IMG/VR virus record: IMGVR_UViG_3300037246_000768
Location: 1-59,458 of that record
Origin: a virus
Strand: one strand, 5' to 3'
DNA: 59,458 bases
In this document: piece after piece, positions 50,303 through 59,458 of the stretch
Numbering within the stretch: the first letter of the stretch is position 1
Layout of the letters: every line of letters begins with the position of its first letter
Made by a program: the position numbers and the translations under genes
The notes under the pieces: model-generated
What the model was told of the DNA's origin: nothing
Databases searched by the model: none
The model's input: only the letters and a program-made list of their open reading frames with translations

Positions 50303-50749
50303 CTATTGCGTGAACACGTAAAAATATATGACTCCGGTGTTTGCGTCGCCTATCCCGGTGCAGGTCAGCGTATGGAGGCCTATCGTATAGGGTGCGACAA
50401 CGGTGGTCGTGTCCTGCGCCATGGGGTAGACCTGCTCGGTGGCCGTAGTGCTCCGCCCGGTGACTACTCCGCCCAGCACATCCACTCCGTCTGCGTCAGC
50501 GAGGGTACATGCCCACACGCCGCTAGGCGCTTCACCCCCATCGCCGGGGTTCGTCACAACGCGCATGATGTAGCCCGAGAGAAAGAACGTCCCGGTAGCG
50601 TTCGTCGCGTCGGCCGCCAACGAACACGCGTATTTTGCCGTGTCGCCGTCCTGCTTCGAGCAAGAGATTGTGCCGGCTGCGTAGGCCGATACGCAAAGGG
50701 CGACTGACATAACTGCTGCGATCATGGTTACCAGTAATATTTTACGCAT
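50303..50749 (-). CDS. Small secreted protein
   Basis: 148 residues from ATG 50749 (GAGGAGATCCAC, identical to the site at 25638; the upstream extension to 50788 is rejected). Signal peptide (ILLVTMIAAVMSVALCVSAYA). Mature part beta-rich with Cys. Member of the exported block. Confidence 0.65.
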   Translation of the reverse strand: MRKILLVTMIAAVMSVALCVSAYAAGTISCSKQDGDTAKYACSLAADATNATGTFFLSGYIMRVVTNPGDGGEAPSGVWACTLADADGVDVLGGVVTGRSTTATEQVYPMAQDTTTVVAPYTIGLHTLTCTGIGDANTGVIYFYVFTQ

Positions 50750-50780
50750 GTGGATCTCCTCGTTGTTACGGTATTGGCGG

Positions 50781-51047
50781 CTAAGCACCGCCGACTAGGT
50801 ACTTGGCGACTGCGGCCTTTACGGCCAGCCCTATGGCGCCAAGGACGAATAGAACCACAGCGGTTATGACAACCTTGGTTGTGGTCTTCTTGGCAGTTTC
50901 CATGCTCCGAGAAAAGGCCCGCATGTTGGGCCAGACGTGATCGAACTCTTCTTGCGAAACGCTAAAGCGGCATGAGTGTTCGTGATGCTCATTGAGTGCC
51001 GAAACAATGGCTCTCACGTCTTCGTCAGTTAAGTTACGTGCGCTCAT
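50781..51047 (-). CDS. Small single-TM protein
   Basis: 88 residues from ATG 51047 (AAGGGGAATA site). Charged N-terminal domain, then one transmembrane segment (VVITAVVLFVLGAIGLAV). First gene after the giant polyvalent stop. A longer start at 51104 lacks a ribosome site. Confidence 0.6.
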   Translation of the reverse strand: MSARNLTDEDVRAIVSALNEHHEHSCRFSVSQEEFDHVWPNMRAFSRSMETAKKTTTKVVITAVVLFVLGAIGLAVKAAVAKYLVGGA

Positions 51048-51125
51048 TATTCCCCTTAATCCCTGCGAATAGCCGCAGCGTCTCTCGGTCGTCAATGGCT
51101 TCACCTCTCGGATGAACCTAGTATG

Positions 51126-54100
51126 TTACAAATCTTTCCTGTAAAGCAACGTAGAATCCGACTCTGCTGCGTACCTGCGTAGCTTCTCAGCCACGATGTT
51201 TATGCGCTCAGTGAAGTGGTCTACGATGGCCTGGCGGTCTTCGGCAGTCGTGTTCGGACTACGCAGCCGCTTCGCCATGGCCGCCTTCGAGTCTGTGATC
51301 TCCCGCTGCAGGTCGCGTATGTTCCAGCTGCGAGTCTCCACCGGGTCGTAGTTGTAGAGGTTGACGCCTATCAGCCTGGCCAATGCGTCGCCGTGCGTAG
51401 ATCTCGGGCGGCCGCGCGCGTCGAGCTTGCCGGTAAGTGCGTCGATCTCTTTACCCAGGAAGCCCTTGCCGCCGATATTCACCCAGCTTGGCGCGGCCAT
51501 ATTATACATATAGGTGAACACGGCCTGTAGCTTCTCACCAGGCGGCGCGTACGGGTCTACAATGGGCCGCTGGGAGAAGGGGTCGATGTTGGTCTTCACT
51601 GCAGTTATAATGTCGTATGCTGGGGAGCCTGCGAAGCCTAGGCCAGATACCAGCTTGAATACGTCGTCCACTTCGCGGTCTTTTCCTGCGATCTTGCCTA
51701 CCCTGTAGAGCGATTCGCTCCACGCCGACCACGGGAAGAAGTAGCCGATGTCCACGACTTTCCAGCGCCCCTGCTCGTCCTTGACCGGCAGGATGTACGC
51801 ATGGCCCTTCTCCTGAATCCAGCCAGGCATGGCGGCCATGAGCTTGTCGTACTCCTCGTCGTCCACGTCCAGCGACTGAGCTACCGCGTACGGAATAGCC
51901 ATCGTGGCTGCCATGAAGGGTAGGCTGTGCATCGGGTGGTTCACCATGGAATCGAGGATGCGCGGCAAAACCTTGAGCGTGTAGGTGATAAATGGCGACC
52001 CGAGGTAGTGATCGCGCGCAGCCTTAACGGTTGGCGAAACCTCGGAGTAATCGAACAGCCACTTGTGCGCCGAAAGAGCGGCCTGCTCCGGGCTCTTCCC
52101 GTGCTTCTCTATCTCGTCGATGATCTTAGCGGTCTTGCCCAATGCTTCCATCAACTGATAAACGTCGCCAGTCGCGTTCATAAATGTGGCGGCCATGAGC
52201 TTCATAGTCGTGAAGAAATTGCCCCCGCTCTGGCGGTTGGTAACGTCCAGCAAGTCCGTCTCGATGCGCTGGAGCTCGGTGTTTGAGAACGTGGCCTCGG
52301 TGACTCCGTACTTCTTGGCTATGCGCCAGTAGTTCCCGTTATTGCGTATTTCGCCGGCCGCTCTGGACATAAGGCCGGGTATCCGGTGCCAGCCTATGCC
52401 GCTCATGCCTAGCATGATACCGTTGGAAACAAAGTTGCGCACCTGGCCGGAGACGTTGGCGGCAGTTTTAGACCACTTCCAAACTCTGATCGACTTTTTC
52501 AAGAATGTGTCAAGCTGCTTGCCCAGCCCTTCGTCTCCGATTGCTGTGCGAACAACACCCACCAGATCGTTGGCAATCTCTTTGCGTACGACCATGCCGC
52601 CGAGGGGCCCGTACTTCTTGCCCTTCGGTATCTGTGCGTAGCCCTCTGGCATTGGGGTTCCTTCGGGCGGCCCGAACTCTTTAACCAGCGCGTCCATGCG
52701 GTCGGCGATCTTCGCTGCTTCTGCGCGCTTCTCTTCGTTCATCAGGTGAAGAGAAGTTCTAATCCGGTCGCGTTCTGTCGCCAGCCAAAACACGCTTACG
52801 AGCTTGCCGCCCTTGAGTTTTGGCACACCACGCACCTGCTCGCCCACTCCTGCACTCCGGGCTTTGCCACGGTTCCAGTCGAAAGGGTCTATCTCTGCTA
52901 CGCGCCGGCCAAGCTCTGCGTGGTCTGCCATGGCTTGCGCACGGTTGGGGCCCACGATCCCGGCCAGGTTCTCGGGGCTCACGTTGTCGTGCTTGATATT
53001 CTCTTCAACGATCTCTTGCGCCTTGATGGTGTAGGTGCCGTCAGCGTTCTTCTTGTACCGATACCACCGGCCTAGCTTCTTCCAGCCGCTCTTCTTGTAC
53101 GTTTCCTTGCCGCGAATCTTCTCCATGGCCGGGGTGCCCTTACCTTCACGCACGGCGTTGGCCACCTTTTCATTGCCGAAGAAGTTGTTGAGCTCGGAGG
53201 CGTTCACGTTCTCATGTGTGAAGACCTTGCGCGATCGCTTTACGCGCTGCATCTTGTAGGTGCCGTCTTCGTTAATGTCGTAAGACCACGGGCCCAGCTG
53301 GTAGCCGGGGCTCTCCTGCCATGCCCATTCGACCAGCGAGCCAGGGAGCACCCAGTCATGGTGCTTGGCTATGTCGTTCAGCCAGTCGAGAATAACCACG
53401 TCGCGCATCGGGAGGTTATACGCACGAGACACCAGATATGCAGGGTCGGTGATCTCTCCGTTGGCGATACGCTGCTCATCGGTCATGTTTTTGTTGCGCT
53501 TCTTTGTGTAGCCAAGCCCCATCTTCTTCCCGGTGCTCATGGCTTTTACGCCCTCTTCACCGATGAGATATTTGAGGTAGACGCGCGGCAGATACTGGCC
53601 TCTATTTTCGTCGATTACATCCTGCGGCAGCAGCCTGTGAGCCACCAGTATGTCGCCAACGGTTTCAACGGTCTGCTTTGCTTCCTGCGCGGCCTTGCGC
53701 CACTGCTCCGGTACGGCGTTAATGTCGGCCTCTTTGTTGGTGAGGTATTCGTAGACCAGCTTCGCGTCTTCGCCACTCAGGTCACGCAGCATCTTGTAGA
53801 GCTTGGCAGTCTTCTCTTTGACATCCCCCAGCAGGCCAAGAGCTATGTACCGGCGTGCCTTGTACTCGTCGGCGTCCTCAAGGCCCATGAGCGGGGATGC
53901 AATAGCGTTGTCGGTGCCGTCTATGATCTTGTTCGCACGGTCACGCAAAGACATCCGGGTCGCCGCCTGGGCGGGGCTCGGGTCGGTCTCTTCAGCCAGG
54001 GAGTAATCTGCACGCGCCACAGGCTTGCGATCGCGATAGTCTCGCTTGGCGAGCTCTCCGCTTTCGAGGTCTGCGAACACGTCGTCAGCTGCGAGGTAAC

Positions 54101-57100
54101 CGTAACCGGTAAGCGCGTTTTTGATGCGCTCAAGGAAGGCCTGCAGCTTTTTGAAGATGCGCTGCGCCTGGGCGGTGATCCCGTCCTTGTTACCCATGAC
54201 CCAGCGTGCGTAGGCGTCAGCCCTTGTCTCGGCGCCGGCCTTTGCTTCTGGCGGGTATTTCTTGTCGAGCACCGCGCGCTCTTCTTTGGTAATAAGGCCC
54301 ATGTTTTCGGCGACGTGAAAGAGCTCGTGATAACCGGTCTCTTCGGTGGCTGCGTCCATGGCCAGGCGGATAAGGCTACGCATCGAGCCGTCAGAGAAGA
54401 CCTGCGTTTCCGCATGGCCTGCAATCTTAACTTGCTGCTTGCCTTTGCCGTGCGCTTTGCGCGCTTCTTCGGTGATCTCTTCTGGGTCAATGGTCTCCAG
54501 AATGCCGAGGTTGACCACGGCCCCACGCGGCAAGGCCTTCTTTAGCGCGGTGCGTATGCGCCTGATAGCCTTGATGTTTAGGGCTACGACCTCTCCCTCT
54601 TCGGTGACTGAGAACGCTTCCTGCGTGGCCGCTTCGGGGTTACGCACCGAGTAGCGCACGTCTTTTTCGTACACGATTTCGAGCACGCGCTGCAGATTTT
54701 TCTTCGGGAAGAAACCGACTTTTGATTTGCGGGTGCCACGGCCTACGTCTTGGAAGCCGCGCTCGCTCTCCATGAGGGCCAAGAGATCTTTGTCGAGAAA
54801 GAACACTGCGCCGTCGCGCTTGGTGTGCGGTACGCGTAGCTGGTGCTGCCCGTTATCGTCGCGGAAGACGCGCACGCCGTCTCGGGTAGTGGAGATCGAC
54901 TGTACCGCTTCTTCGGGCTGCGCGTTAAGCCAGCTGGCCGCTTCCTCCGGGTTCACGGAGCGCCATGCCCTGAGATTGTCGATGCCTTCCTGGTCTACGC
55001 TCGTGGGAACAAGTATGCCCTGCTCTTTCGTGCCGTCTGCGCGGGTGAAGGTGATGACGCTACCGTTTTTGACAGCGCCAAAGCCTGCGAGCAGGTTGCC
55101 GGTGACGATGTAGCGGGTGGCCTTCGTCTCTTTCGGTGCGTAGGTATCCCAGTTCTTGCGTATTTCGCCGCTAAAGTTCTCACGGCTGCCGGCGAGCATC
55201 GCGTACTGCATCATGCGTAGCGAGACGTTGCGGTCGTGCGACGCCAGGGCGAAGTTGAATTTTATCTTGCTGCGCGCTGACGGGTTGCCGGTGCCCTTGG
55301 CCACTGTCACGCCAGTTACGACTGCTGGCACGCGCACTCCGGTTTCTTCATCGAGCATTAGCATGTGCGAGCTACCGATAGTGTAGCGCTCGATCATGTC
55401 CTCGGCCTGCGTGAAGGTGCGGTGCGCCTCGGCGATCATCTGGTCGAAGAATGCAACCGACCGCTCTTCCACAAGGGCTATCTCGCGCTTCTCCATCTGC
55501 GCTGCGACGTAGTCGTCGTAGGCCTTCCTGAGATCGCTGACGATCTTTGCGCTGTGCTCAACCGGCTTATCGCCTGCCAGGGCCTTGGTGACTATCTCTT
55601 CGAGCTTGAGTCCTGAGTAGGGCTTGTTCATGTTGCGCACGAGCATTTCTTCGAGCACCGCGTCGGCCGCGAAGGGGTTGTCCGGGTCGGTGCCGGTGTG
55701 GACTACGTCTTTGCGCTGCGTCTCTGCGCGAAAATCAATGTCTTCGGTGACAAGGTTGTTCTGGCCAATCGAATTAAGGTACTCGATATGCGCTTCAAAC
55801 ATTTCGGTCACTTCTGAATAGAACCGCCCCTGCGTTTCAGCCGGCAGCAGCGCTATGCGTCCAGAGGCTTTGCGGAAAAAGCCGACCACGTCTCCGCTCT
55901 CGTCACCCTGCGCGACACTCATGCTTATCATGCTGGCCACGTCCGGGTTGGACTGCAGCCACTGGGCCACCATGGCGTCGCCGTACTGGTTCATCATGTC
56001 GGGGATGTGCTGCGAGAACGCACTATCTGCGTCGGCAGAGGTGTTCGCGCTCATGGACTTGAGCTTGCCTTCGAGCACAACGGCGGGGCGCGTCTCTGCA
56101 GGCAGGGCGGTGTTGAAGAAGGTATAGCTCGGCTTCTGCACTTGGCCTTTGCGGAAGATGCGGCCAAGCATCTGAATGACGGTATCAACGTTCAAGTCAG
56201 CCTGGGCGACTATCATGTGCCTCGGGCGCTTGTCGGCGGTCTTCGCGGTGGGGTGAAGAGAGAGCCCGGTAGACCCTGCGCGGTTGATTATCAGCGCGTC
56301 AATATCGCCCTCGTTAAAGCCACGGATGGTCTTCTTGCGGTTGGTATCCTGGGCGCTGCGCTTTTTGATGATGCCCTTGTTGCCCTGCATGTCGATGTAG
56401 ATGTCTCGACCAGTGATCTCACCGGTGCGTATGCCGGCAGACTCAAGACGCATACGCATTCTGTCTATCGGCGAGCTCGTAACGCCCGTCACTAGATCTT
56501 CGATGCGGGTCTTCACACGTAGGTAGGAGGCGTAGGCGTCGGGCGCGTGCTCGGCAAGCTGCATTTCCGTGAGGTAATGAGCGGTCTTCTTGTCCTTCTC
56601 GTCCTTCACGGTGTAGCGGAGCGTGTTGCGTAGGGCCTTCAAGAGCACGGATTTAAAGCTCGTGCCTATCTCGTCACCCAGTTTTAGGTTTTCAGCCGCC
56701 ATCATGTCGTGAAGAAAGGAGCCCATCGTGTTCATAAGGCCGATGACAGGCTTCTCTCCACGCTTGAATGCGTCAATAGCCTCGTTGGCCACCGCGTCTG
56801 CCTTGATAGCCAGGAGCATTTGCGCCACGTAGTTGTGGACAACCGAAGGAAAGGCCACGCTGTTCACCTTGAAGTTGTCTTGGCCGGCCTCGGCCACATG
56901 CCCTTCCTCTTCAAGTAGTGCCGGCCATGCTGCCTCCATTTCCTCCTGCAGGTCGCGGCTGAAAGTTACAAGCCGGCGCATTTCACTGGTGAGCTTGTCT
57001 GCGTCGACTGCGTCACGCACGGCGTTATCGTCGTCGACCTTGCGTACCATCTTATCTATCTGGGAGAAGTCCTGCTCGCGCCGGATGTAGTGGCCACGCT

Positions 57101-59458
57101 CAGTCAGGAAACGGGAGACCACCTGCTGCAAAGCCGTAGAGCCCCGTTTCATCGCCTCGGTAAGCTGCTCGAATGAGAGCCCGGACGTTCCAAGCACGGT
57201 GCGATAGTAGAGCGGCATGTTGCCGGGGCGCTTGGCGAAGGTCGCACTCAGATAGAGAACTCCGGCAGCCTCTGCGATCATTTCACGCACGTACTCTGCG
57301 GTGTTGAGCTTGGGGTTGCCGTCTTTATCGACCTTCGCAGCCTTCGGCCTACGGTCTTGCGCGGGTGCTTCGCCGCCTGCGTTGTGGGCTTCGTCCAAGA
57401 TGACGATGTTGTCGTCTGAGAGCTTGAGCAGGATGTCTCGCTGCGCGTTGTTGATGCGTACCTGCGAATAGGTGGTCATAAGCACGCCGTAATCGTTGTC
57501 TTTCAGGTACTTCTTCGGGTCGGCCTTGAGCGCCCTGTAGGTGTCGGTCGTCCTCTTGCCGAGACCGCCCTGCTTCTTGTAGACCACGCTGCCCTGCGCG
57601 TCGGTGATGTTGGCTTCCTTGTCACCGTGCATGATGAAGGGGGTAACTTCGTGGCCTATGTCGTTGAGGTCGCGGTTCATGTCGGTGAGGAGGTTGGCCT
57701 TCTCAGTCATAAACACAGCCGTCTTACCCTGCAGGTTTGCGTAGCGGATCAGCGCAGCGGCGACGCGGCCCTTACCGATGCCGGTCATGTCGCCGTTGAT
57801 CTTGCCCATGCCGCCTTCGATAGCGTCGATTGCAAGGGCTATAGCGTCGATCTGCTCTGCAGAGAAGCGCGAGTCGCCGTCAACCGTAGTGTAAAGAGCC
57901 TCAGAGCTCGGGTAGTCGAGTTTGCCGGCTACCCAGGTGTCGAGGTCGCCGTGAGCGTCTACGATCTTCTGTAGGGCCTTACGCAGCGGCGCGGCCTGGT
58001 TCTTTGGAACGAGGTTGCCGCCGCTCTCTCCCTGCGATACCGGGTCATAGCGGGACTGCAGTTCACTCACCTGCGTCGGGGGCTCCGCCTTGGGGGCTTT
58101 CTTCGGGGCCTGTTCGGCCTTGGGCTCTGCGTATGCGTCGTCGAGGTTGAATGCATGCACCTCTTCCTTGGTCGAGAAGCCGGGCTCCTTGGATGCGCGT
58201 GCAATCTTGCGGTAGATGGGTTTGATGTAGTCTCGGATTGCCGTACCGAACCTGCGTGCGAGCTCGGTGGATACCTCGGCTATGGTGCGAAGGCCAGCCT
58301 CTGAGTAGAGCGTGGCTATCTTAATGCCGAGCGAGATGACCTTCGGATCTATGCCTGTGCGTAGTGTGGTGGGGTCAAGCTGTACGTCGAGCTCTTTTTC
58401 AAGCGCGTCGAGCTTCGCCTGCTTCTCGTCGGAGAGCCGGCTTAGAACAGCGGGGCGGTCTCCCACAGCAGGCCCTCTAACGTCCACTCTTCCAGCAGCT
58501 GCTCCGGCGTCTGGAACTCCGACACCTTTTCCTGTGCCTTCTCGTCCCTGCCGTTTGTCTCCAGCGCGCTCTCCAGGCTTCTCGCGATCTCCTGGTTTCC
58601 CCCGGTCAGCGTCACCGCGTCGCCCACCGGCCCCATCGCCTCGCTCACCAGTATCCCTAATTCCACGTCGTTGTTTTCCAGTAGGACTTCCAGCGCCTGT
58701 CTCAGATACACTTGGAACCTCCTTCCCTTCCAGTACGGCTGCAACGTCGTCAAAGTTCTGCGCGCTCTCCACCTGTGCTTGCGTAGTGGGTGCGAAGGTC
58801 TTATCGGCTTGGGCCTTGACCCCGTCAATCGTAATGAGTCTGATCGGAAAAGTCGTGCCCTGCTTACGGTAAACGTCGCCGCTTATGTCTATATTATGCG
58901 TCACATTGTAGTGGCTGTAAAGGTAGTTTAAGAAAACCCTATCAGTCCCGGTCATTTTACCGTCTTTAAAATTGTGGCCGCCGACGATGAATGCAGCCTT
59001 GCCGTCGTCTTTAAGCGCCATCAAAGACTCTGCTACTATCTGGTGTTCCAACTTCTTGAGCGGGAATCCATCGAACTCGCGCACGCTGTCAGCCGTGCCG
59101 AAAGGCGGGTTCATAATTACCCGGTCAAACTCACCTTCCATATCGGGATCGAGCTCAAGGCTTGCGTCGTCGTTGGTGACGGTGAAGCCCAAAGCCTCCA
59201 GGTGCTGCGTGCGGGGCCCGGTGTCCAGCTCGTTGGTGACAACTTCCTGCGGCTTGGCTACGCCGGCGACCAGCATGCCGTTTCCTGCGGTGGGCTCGTA
59301 AACTGTCAGCGTGCCCTTTTTATCCATCCCGAGGTGGCGCTGCATGAGATACGCAAGCGGCGCCGGCGTGCTGTACTGCTGCAGGGCCATGCTCTTGGAG
59401 TCGCGCTGCGTGAGACCGGCCTGTAGTTCGTAGAGGTCTTTTGCCTGCTGCAGCTTTT
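51126..59458 (-). CDS. Giant polyvalent protein, C-terminal part: methylase, SBN helicase, zincin-like peptidase
   Basis: This is the downstream part of the gene starting at 2909. In full-length numbering there is an adenine-methylase-like domain (EPTAGNGM at about 971, NPPF at about 1033). A strawberry-notch-type superfamily 2 helicase follows, with GIGKGR near 1477, DEAH near 1603 and QMLGRIFRKGQ near 2011. A zincin-type HELFH lies near 2627. The last 900 residues form a long region typical of large polyvalent proteins, including paired DGTY segments and a GYFFPWSAW stretch. Methylase plus helicase recalls P1 DarB. The likely role is protection of incoming DNA, with the protein delivered from the virion. 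It lies next to the ejection-type genes, which supports injection. The 2,754-residue frame from 59390 is only the longest ATG-initiated piece inside the window, not the true start. Confidence 0.88.
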   Translation of the reverse strand, partial: KLQQAKDLYELQAGLTQRDSKSMALQQYSTPAPLAYLMQRHLGMDKKGTLTVYEPTAGNGMLVAGVAKPQEVVTNELDTGPRTQHLEALGFTVTNDDASLELDPDMEGEFDRVIMNPPFGTADSVREFDGFPLKKLEHQIVAESLMALKDDGKAAFIVGGHNFKDGKMTGTDRVFLNYLYSHYNVTHNIDISGDVYRKQGTTFPIRLITIDGVKAQADKTFAPTTQAQVESAQNFDDVAAVLEGKEVPSVSETGAGSPTGKQRRGIRDTGERGDGAGGRRGDADRGKPGDREKPGERAGDKRQGREGTGKGVGVPDAGAAAGRVDVRGPAVGDRPAVLSRLSDEKQAKLDALEKELDVQLDPTTLRTGIDPKVISLGIKIATLYSEAGLRTIAEVSTELARRFGTAIRDYIKPIYRKIARASKEPGFSTKEEVHAFNLDDAYAEPKAEQAPKKAPKAEPPTQVSELQSRYDPVSQGESGGNLVPKNQAAPLRKALQKIVDAHGDLDTWVAGKLDYPSSEALYTTVDGDSRFSAEQIDAIALAIDAIEGGMGKINGDMTGIGKGRVAAALIRYANLQGKTAVFMTEKANLLTDMNRDLNDIGHEVTPFIMHGDKEANITDAQGSVVYKKQGGLGKRTTDTYRALKADPKKYLKDNDYGVLMTTYSQVRINNAQRDILLKLSDDNIVILDEAHNAGGEAPAQDRRPKAAKVDKDGNPKLNTAEYVREMIAEAAGVLYLSATFAKRPGNMPLYYRTVLGTSGLSFEQLTEAMKRGSTALQQVVSRFLTERGHYIRREQDFSQIDKMVRKVDDDNAVRDAVDADKLTSEMRRLVTFSRDLQEEMEAAWPALLEEEGHVAEAGQDNFKVNSVAFPSVVHNYVAQMLLAIKADAVANEAIDAFKRGEKPVIGLMNTMGSFLHDMMAAENLKLGDEIGTSFKSVLLKALRNTLRYTVKDEKDKKTAHYLTEMQLAEHAPDAYASYLRVKTRIEDLVTGVTSSPIDRMRMRLESAGIRTGEITGRDIYIDMQGNKGIIKKRSAQDTNRKKTIRGFNEGDIDALIINRAGSTGLSLHPTAKTADKRPRHMIVAQADLNVDTVIQMLGRIFRKGQVQKPSYTFFNTALPAETRPAVVLEGKLKSMSANTSADADSAFSQHIPDMMNQYGDAMVAQWLQSNPDVASMISMSVAQGDESGDVVGFFRKASGRIALLPAETQGRFYSEVTEMFEAHIEYLNSIGQNNLVTEDIDFRAETQRKDVVHTGTDPDNPFAADAVLEEMLVRNMNKPYSGLKLEEIVTKALAGDKPVEHSAKIVSDLRKAYDDYVAAQMEKREIALVEERSVAFFDQMIAEAHRTFTQAEDMIERYTIGSSHMLMLDEETGVRVPAVVTGVTVAKGTGNPSARSKIKFNFALASHDRNVSLRMMQYAMLAGSRENFSGEIRKNWDTYAPKETKATRYIVTGNLLAGFGAVKNGSVITFTRADGTKEQGILVPTSVDQEGIDNLRAWRSVNPEEAASWLNAQPEEAVQSISTTRDGVRVFRDDNGQHQLRVPHTKRDGAVFFLDKDLLALMESERGFQDVGRGTRKSKVGFFPKKNLQRVLEIVYEKDVRYSVRNPEAATQEAFSVTEEGEVVALNIKAIRRIRTALKKALPRGAVVNLGILETIDPEEITEEARKAHGKGKQQVKIAGHAETQVFSDGSMRSLIRLAMDAATEETGYHELFHVAENMGLITKEERAVLDKKYPPEAKAGAETRADAYARWVMGNKDGITAQAQRIFKKLQAFLERIKNALTGYGYLAADDVFADLESGELAKRDYRDRKPVARADYSLAEETDPSPAQAATRMSLRDRANKIIDGTDNAIASPLMGLEDADEYKARRYIALGLLGDVKEKTAKLYKMLRDLSGEDAKLVYEYLTNKEADINAVPEQWRKAAQEAKQTVETVGDILVAHRLLPQDVIDENRGQYLPRVYLKYLIGEEGVKAMSTGKKMGLGYTKKRNKNMTDEQRIANGEITDPAYLVSRAYNLPMRDVVILDWLNDIAKHHDWVLPGSLVEWAWQESPGYQLGPWSYDINEDGTYKMQRVKRSRKVFTHENVNASELNNFFGNEKVANAVREGKGTPAMEKIRGKETYKKSGWKKLGRWYRYKKNADGTYTIKAQEIVEENIKHDNVSPENLAGIVGPNRAQAMADHAELGRRVAEIDPFDWNRGKARSAGVGEQVRGVPKLKGGKLVSVFWLATERDRIRTSLHLMNEEKRAEAAKIADRMDALVKEFGPPEGTPMPEGYAQIPKGKKYGPLGGMVVRKEIANDLVGVVRTAIGDEGLGKQLDTFLKKSIRVWKWSKTAANVSGQVRNFVSNGIMLGMSGIGWHRIPGLMSRAAGEIRNNGNYWRIAKKYGVTEATFSNTELQRIETDLLDVTNRQSGGNFFTTMKLMAATFMNATGDVYQLMEALGKTAKIIDEIEKHGKSPEQAALSAHKWLFDYSEVSPTVKAARDHYLGSPFITYTLKVLPRILDSMVNHPMHSLPFMAATMAIPYAVAQSLDVDDEEYDKLMAAMPGWIQEKGHAYILPVKDEQGRWKVVDIGYFFPWSAWSESLYRVGKIAGKDREVDDVFKLVSGLGFAGSPAYDIITAVKTNIDPFSQRPIVDPYAPPGEKLQAVFTYMYNMAAPSWVNIGGKGFLGKEIDALTGKLDARGRPRSTHGDALARLIGVNLYNYDPVETRSWNIRDLQREITDSKAAMAKRLRSPNTTAEDRQAIVDHFTERINIVAEKLRRYAAESDSTLLYRKDL
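59299..59458. repeat. Right copy of the 160-bp end overlap
   Basis: This is the partner of 1-160, with two synonymous mismatches. Joining the copies restores one continuous reading frame on the minus strand. Confidence 0.95.

Noticed and set aside
53214-54545. 443-residue plus-strand frame
   Set aside because: Complement shadow of the giant polyvalent gene, with Cys/Val/Arg-rich antisense composition and no ribosome site.
58442-58828. 128-residue minus-strand frame in another phase
   Set aside because: Overlaps fully with the polyvalent gene in a different frame and has no start signal.

Overview
The window is essentially one complete tailed-phage genome assembled as a circle. Bases 1-160 recur at 59299-59458 with two mismatches, so the unique length is about 59,298 bp and the contig ends fall inside one very large gene. 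The virion genes (a 717-residue portal of P22-like length, small and large terminase, scaffold, coat protein, short-tail or ejection-type proteins, no tape measure or sheath) point to a podovirus-like phage. A tyrosine integrase indicates a temperate life style or a recent temperate ancestor, but I recognise no CI-type repressor. Lipobox and Sec signals, an endolysin, holin and lipoprotein set, and AGGAGG-type ribosome sites suggest a Gram-negative host; the host itself cannot be named from the sequence.

Layout. (1) 26410 down to 1, continuing through the contig ends to 46193, is one long minus-strand late unit. In transcription order it holds small genes, a secreted-protein gene with its own promoter and terminator, an Ntn-hydrolase, a RusA resolvase, a tRNA, the lysis genes, small and large terminase, an SSB, portal, scaffold, coat protein, decoration-type proteins, tail and ejection proteins, a polyvalent protein of about 3,693 residues, and a group of exported fibre or adhesin genes. 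(2) 27098-34760 is a plus-strand operon of small early genes around a MoxR-like AAA+ ATPase and a partner gene. A textbook hammerhead ribozyme sits directly after the ATPase stop codon. (3) 42540 down to 34881 is a minus-strand replication and recombination operon: YqaJ exonuclease, RecT, a second SSB, an O-like initiator gene with internal iterons (candidate origin), DnaB helicase, a DUF5131 radical-SAM-like protein and an HD-domain protein. (4) 42755-46187 is a plus-strand unit with Lar-like zinc proteins and the integrase.

Two divergent control regions, 26411-27097 and 42541-42754, separate these units. They share the octamer GTGATTAC (three copies in the first, one in the second), which may be the operator of an unidentified regulator. 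The pentamer ACGCA looks strongly over-represented on coding strands and also in the main control region.

The most notable items are the hammerhead ribozyme at 29258-29311, the giant methylase/helicase/peptidase polyvalent protein, the iteron cluster inside the initiator gene, the self-contained secreted-protein gene at 24957-25382, and the block of exported adhesin-like genes at 46617-50749.
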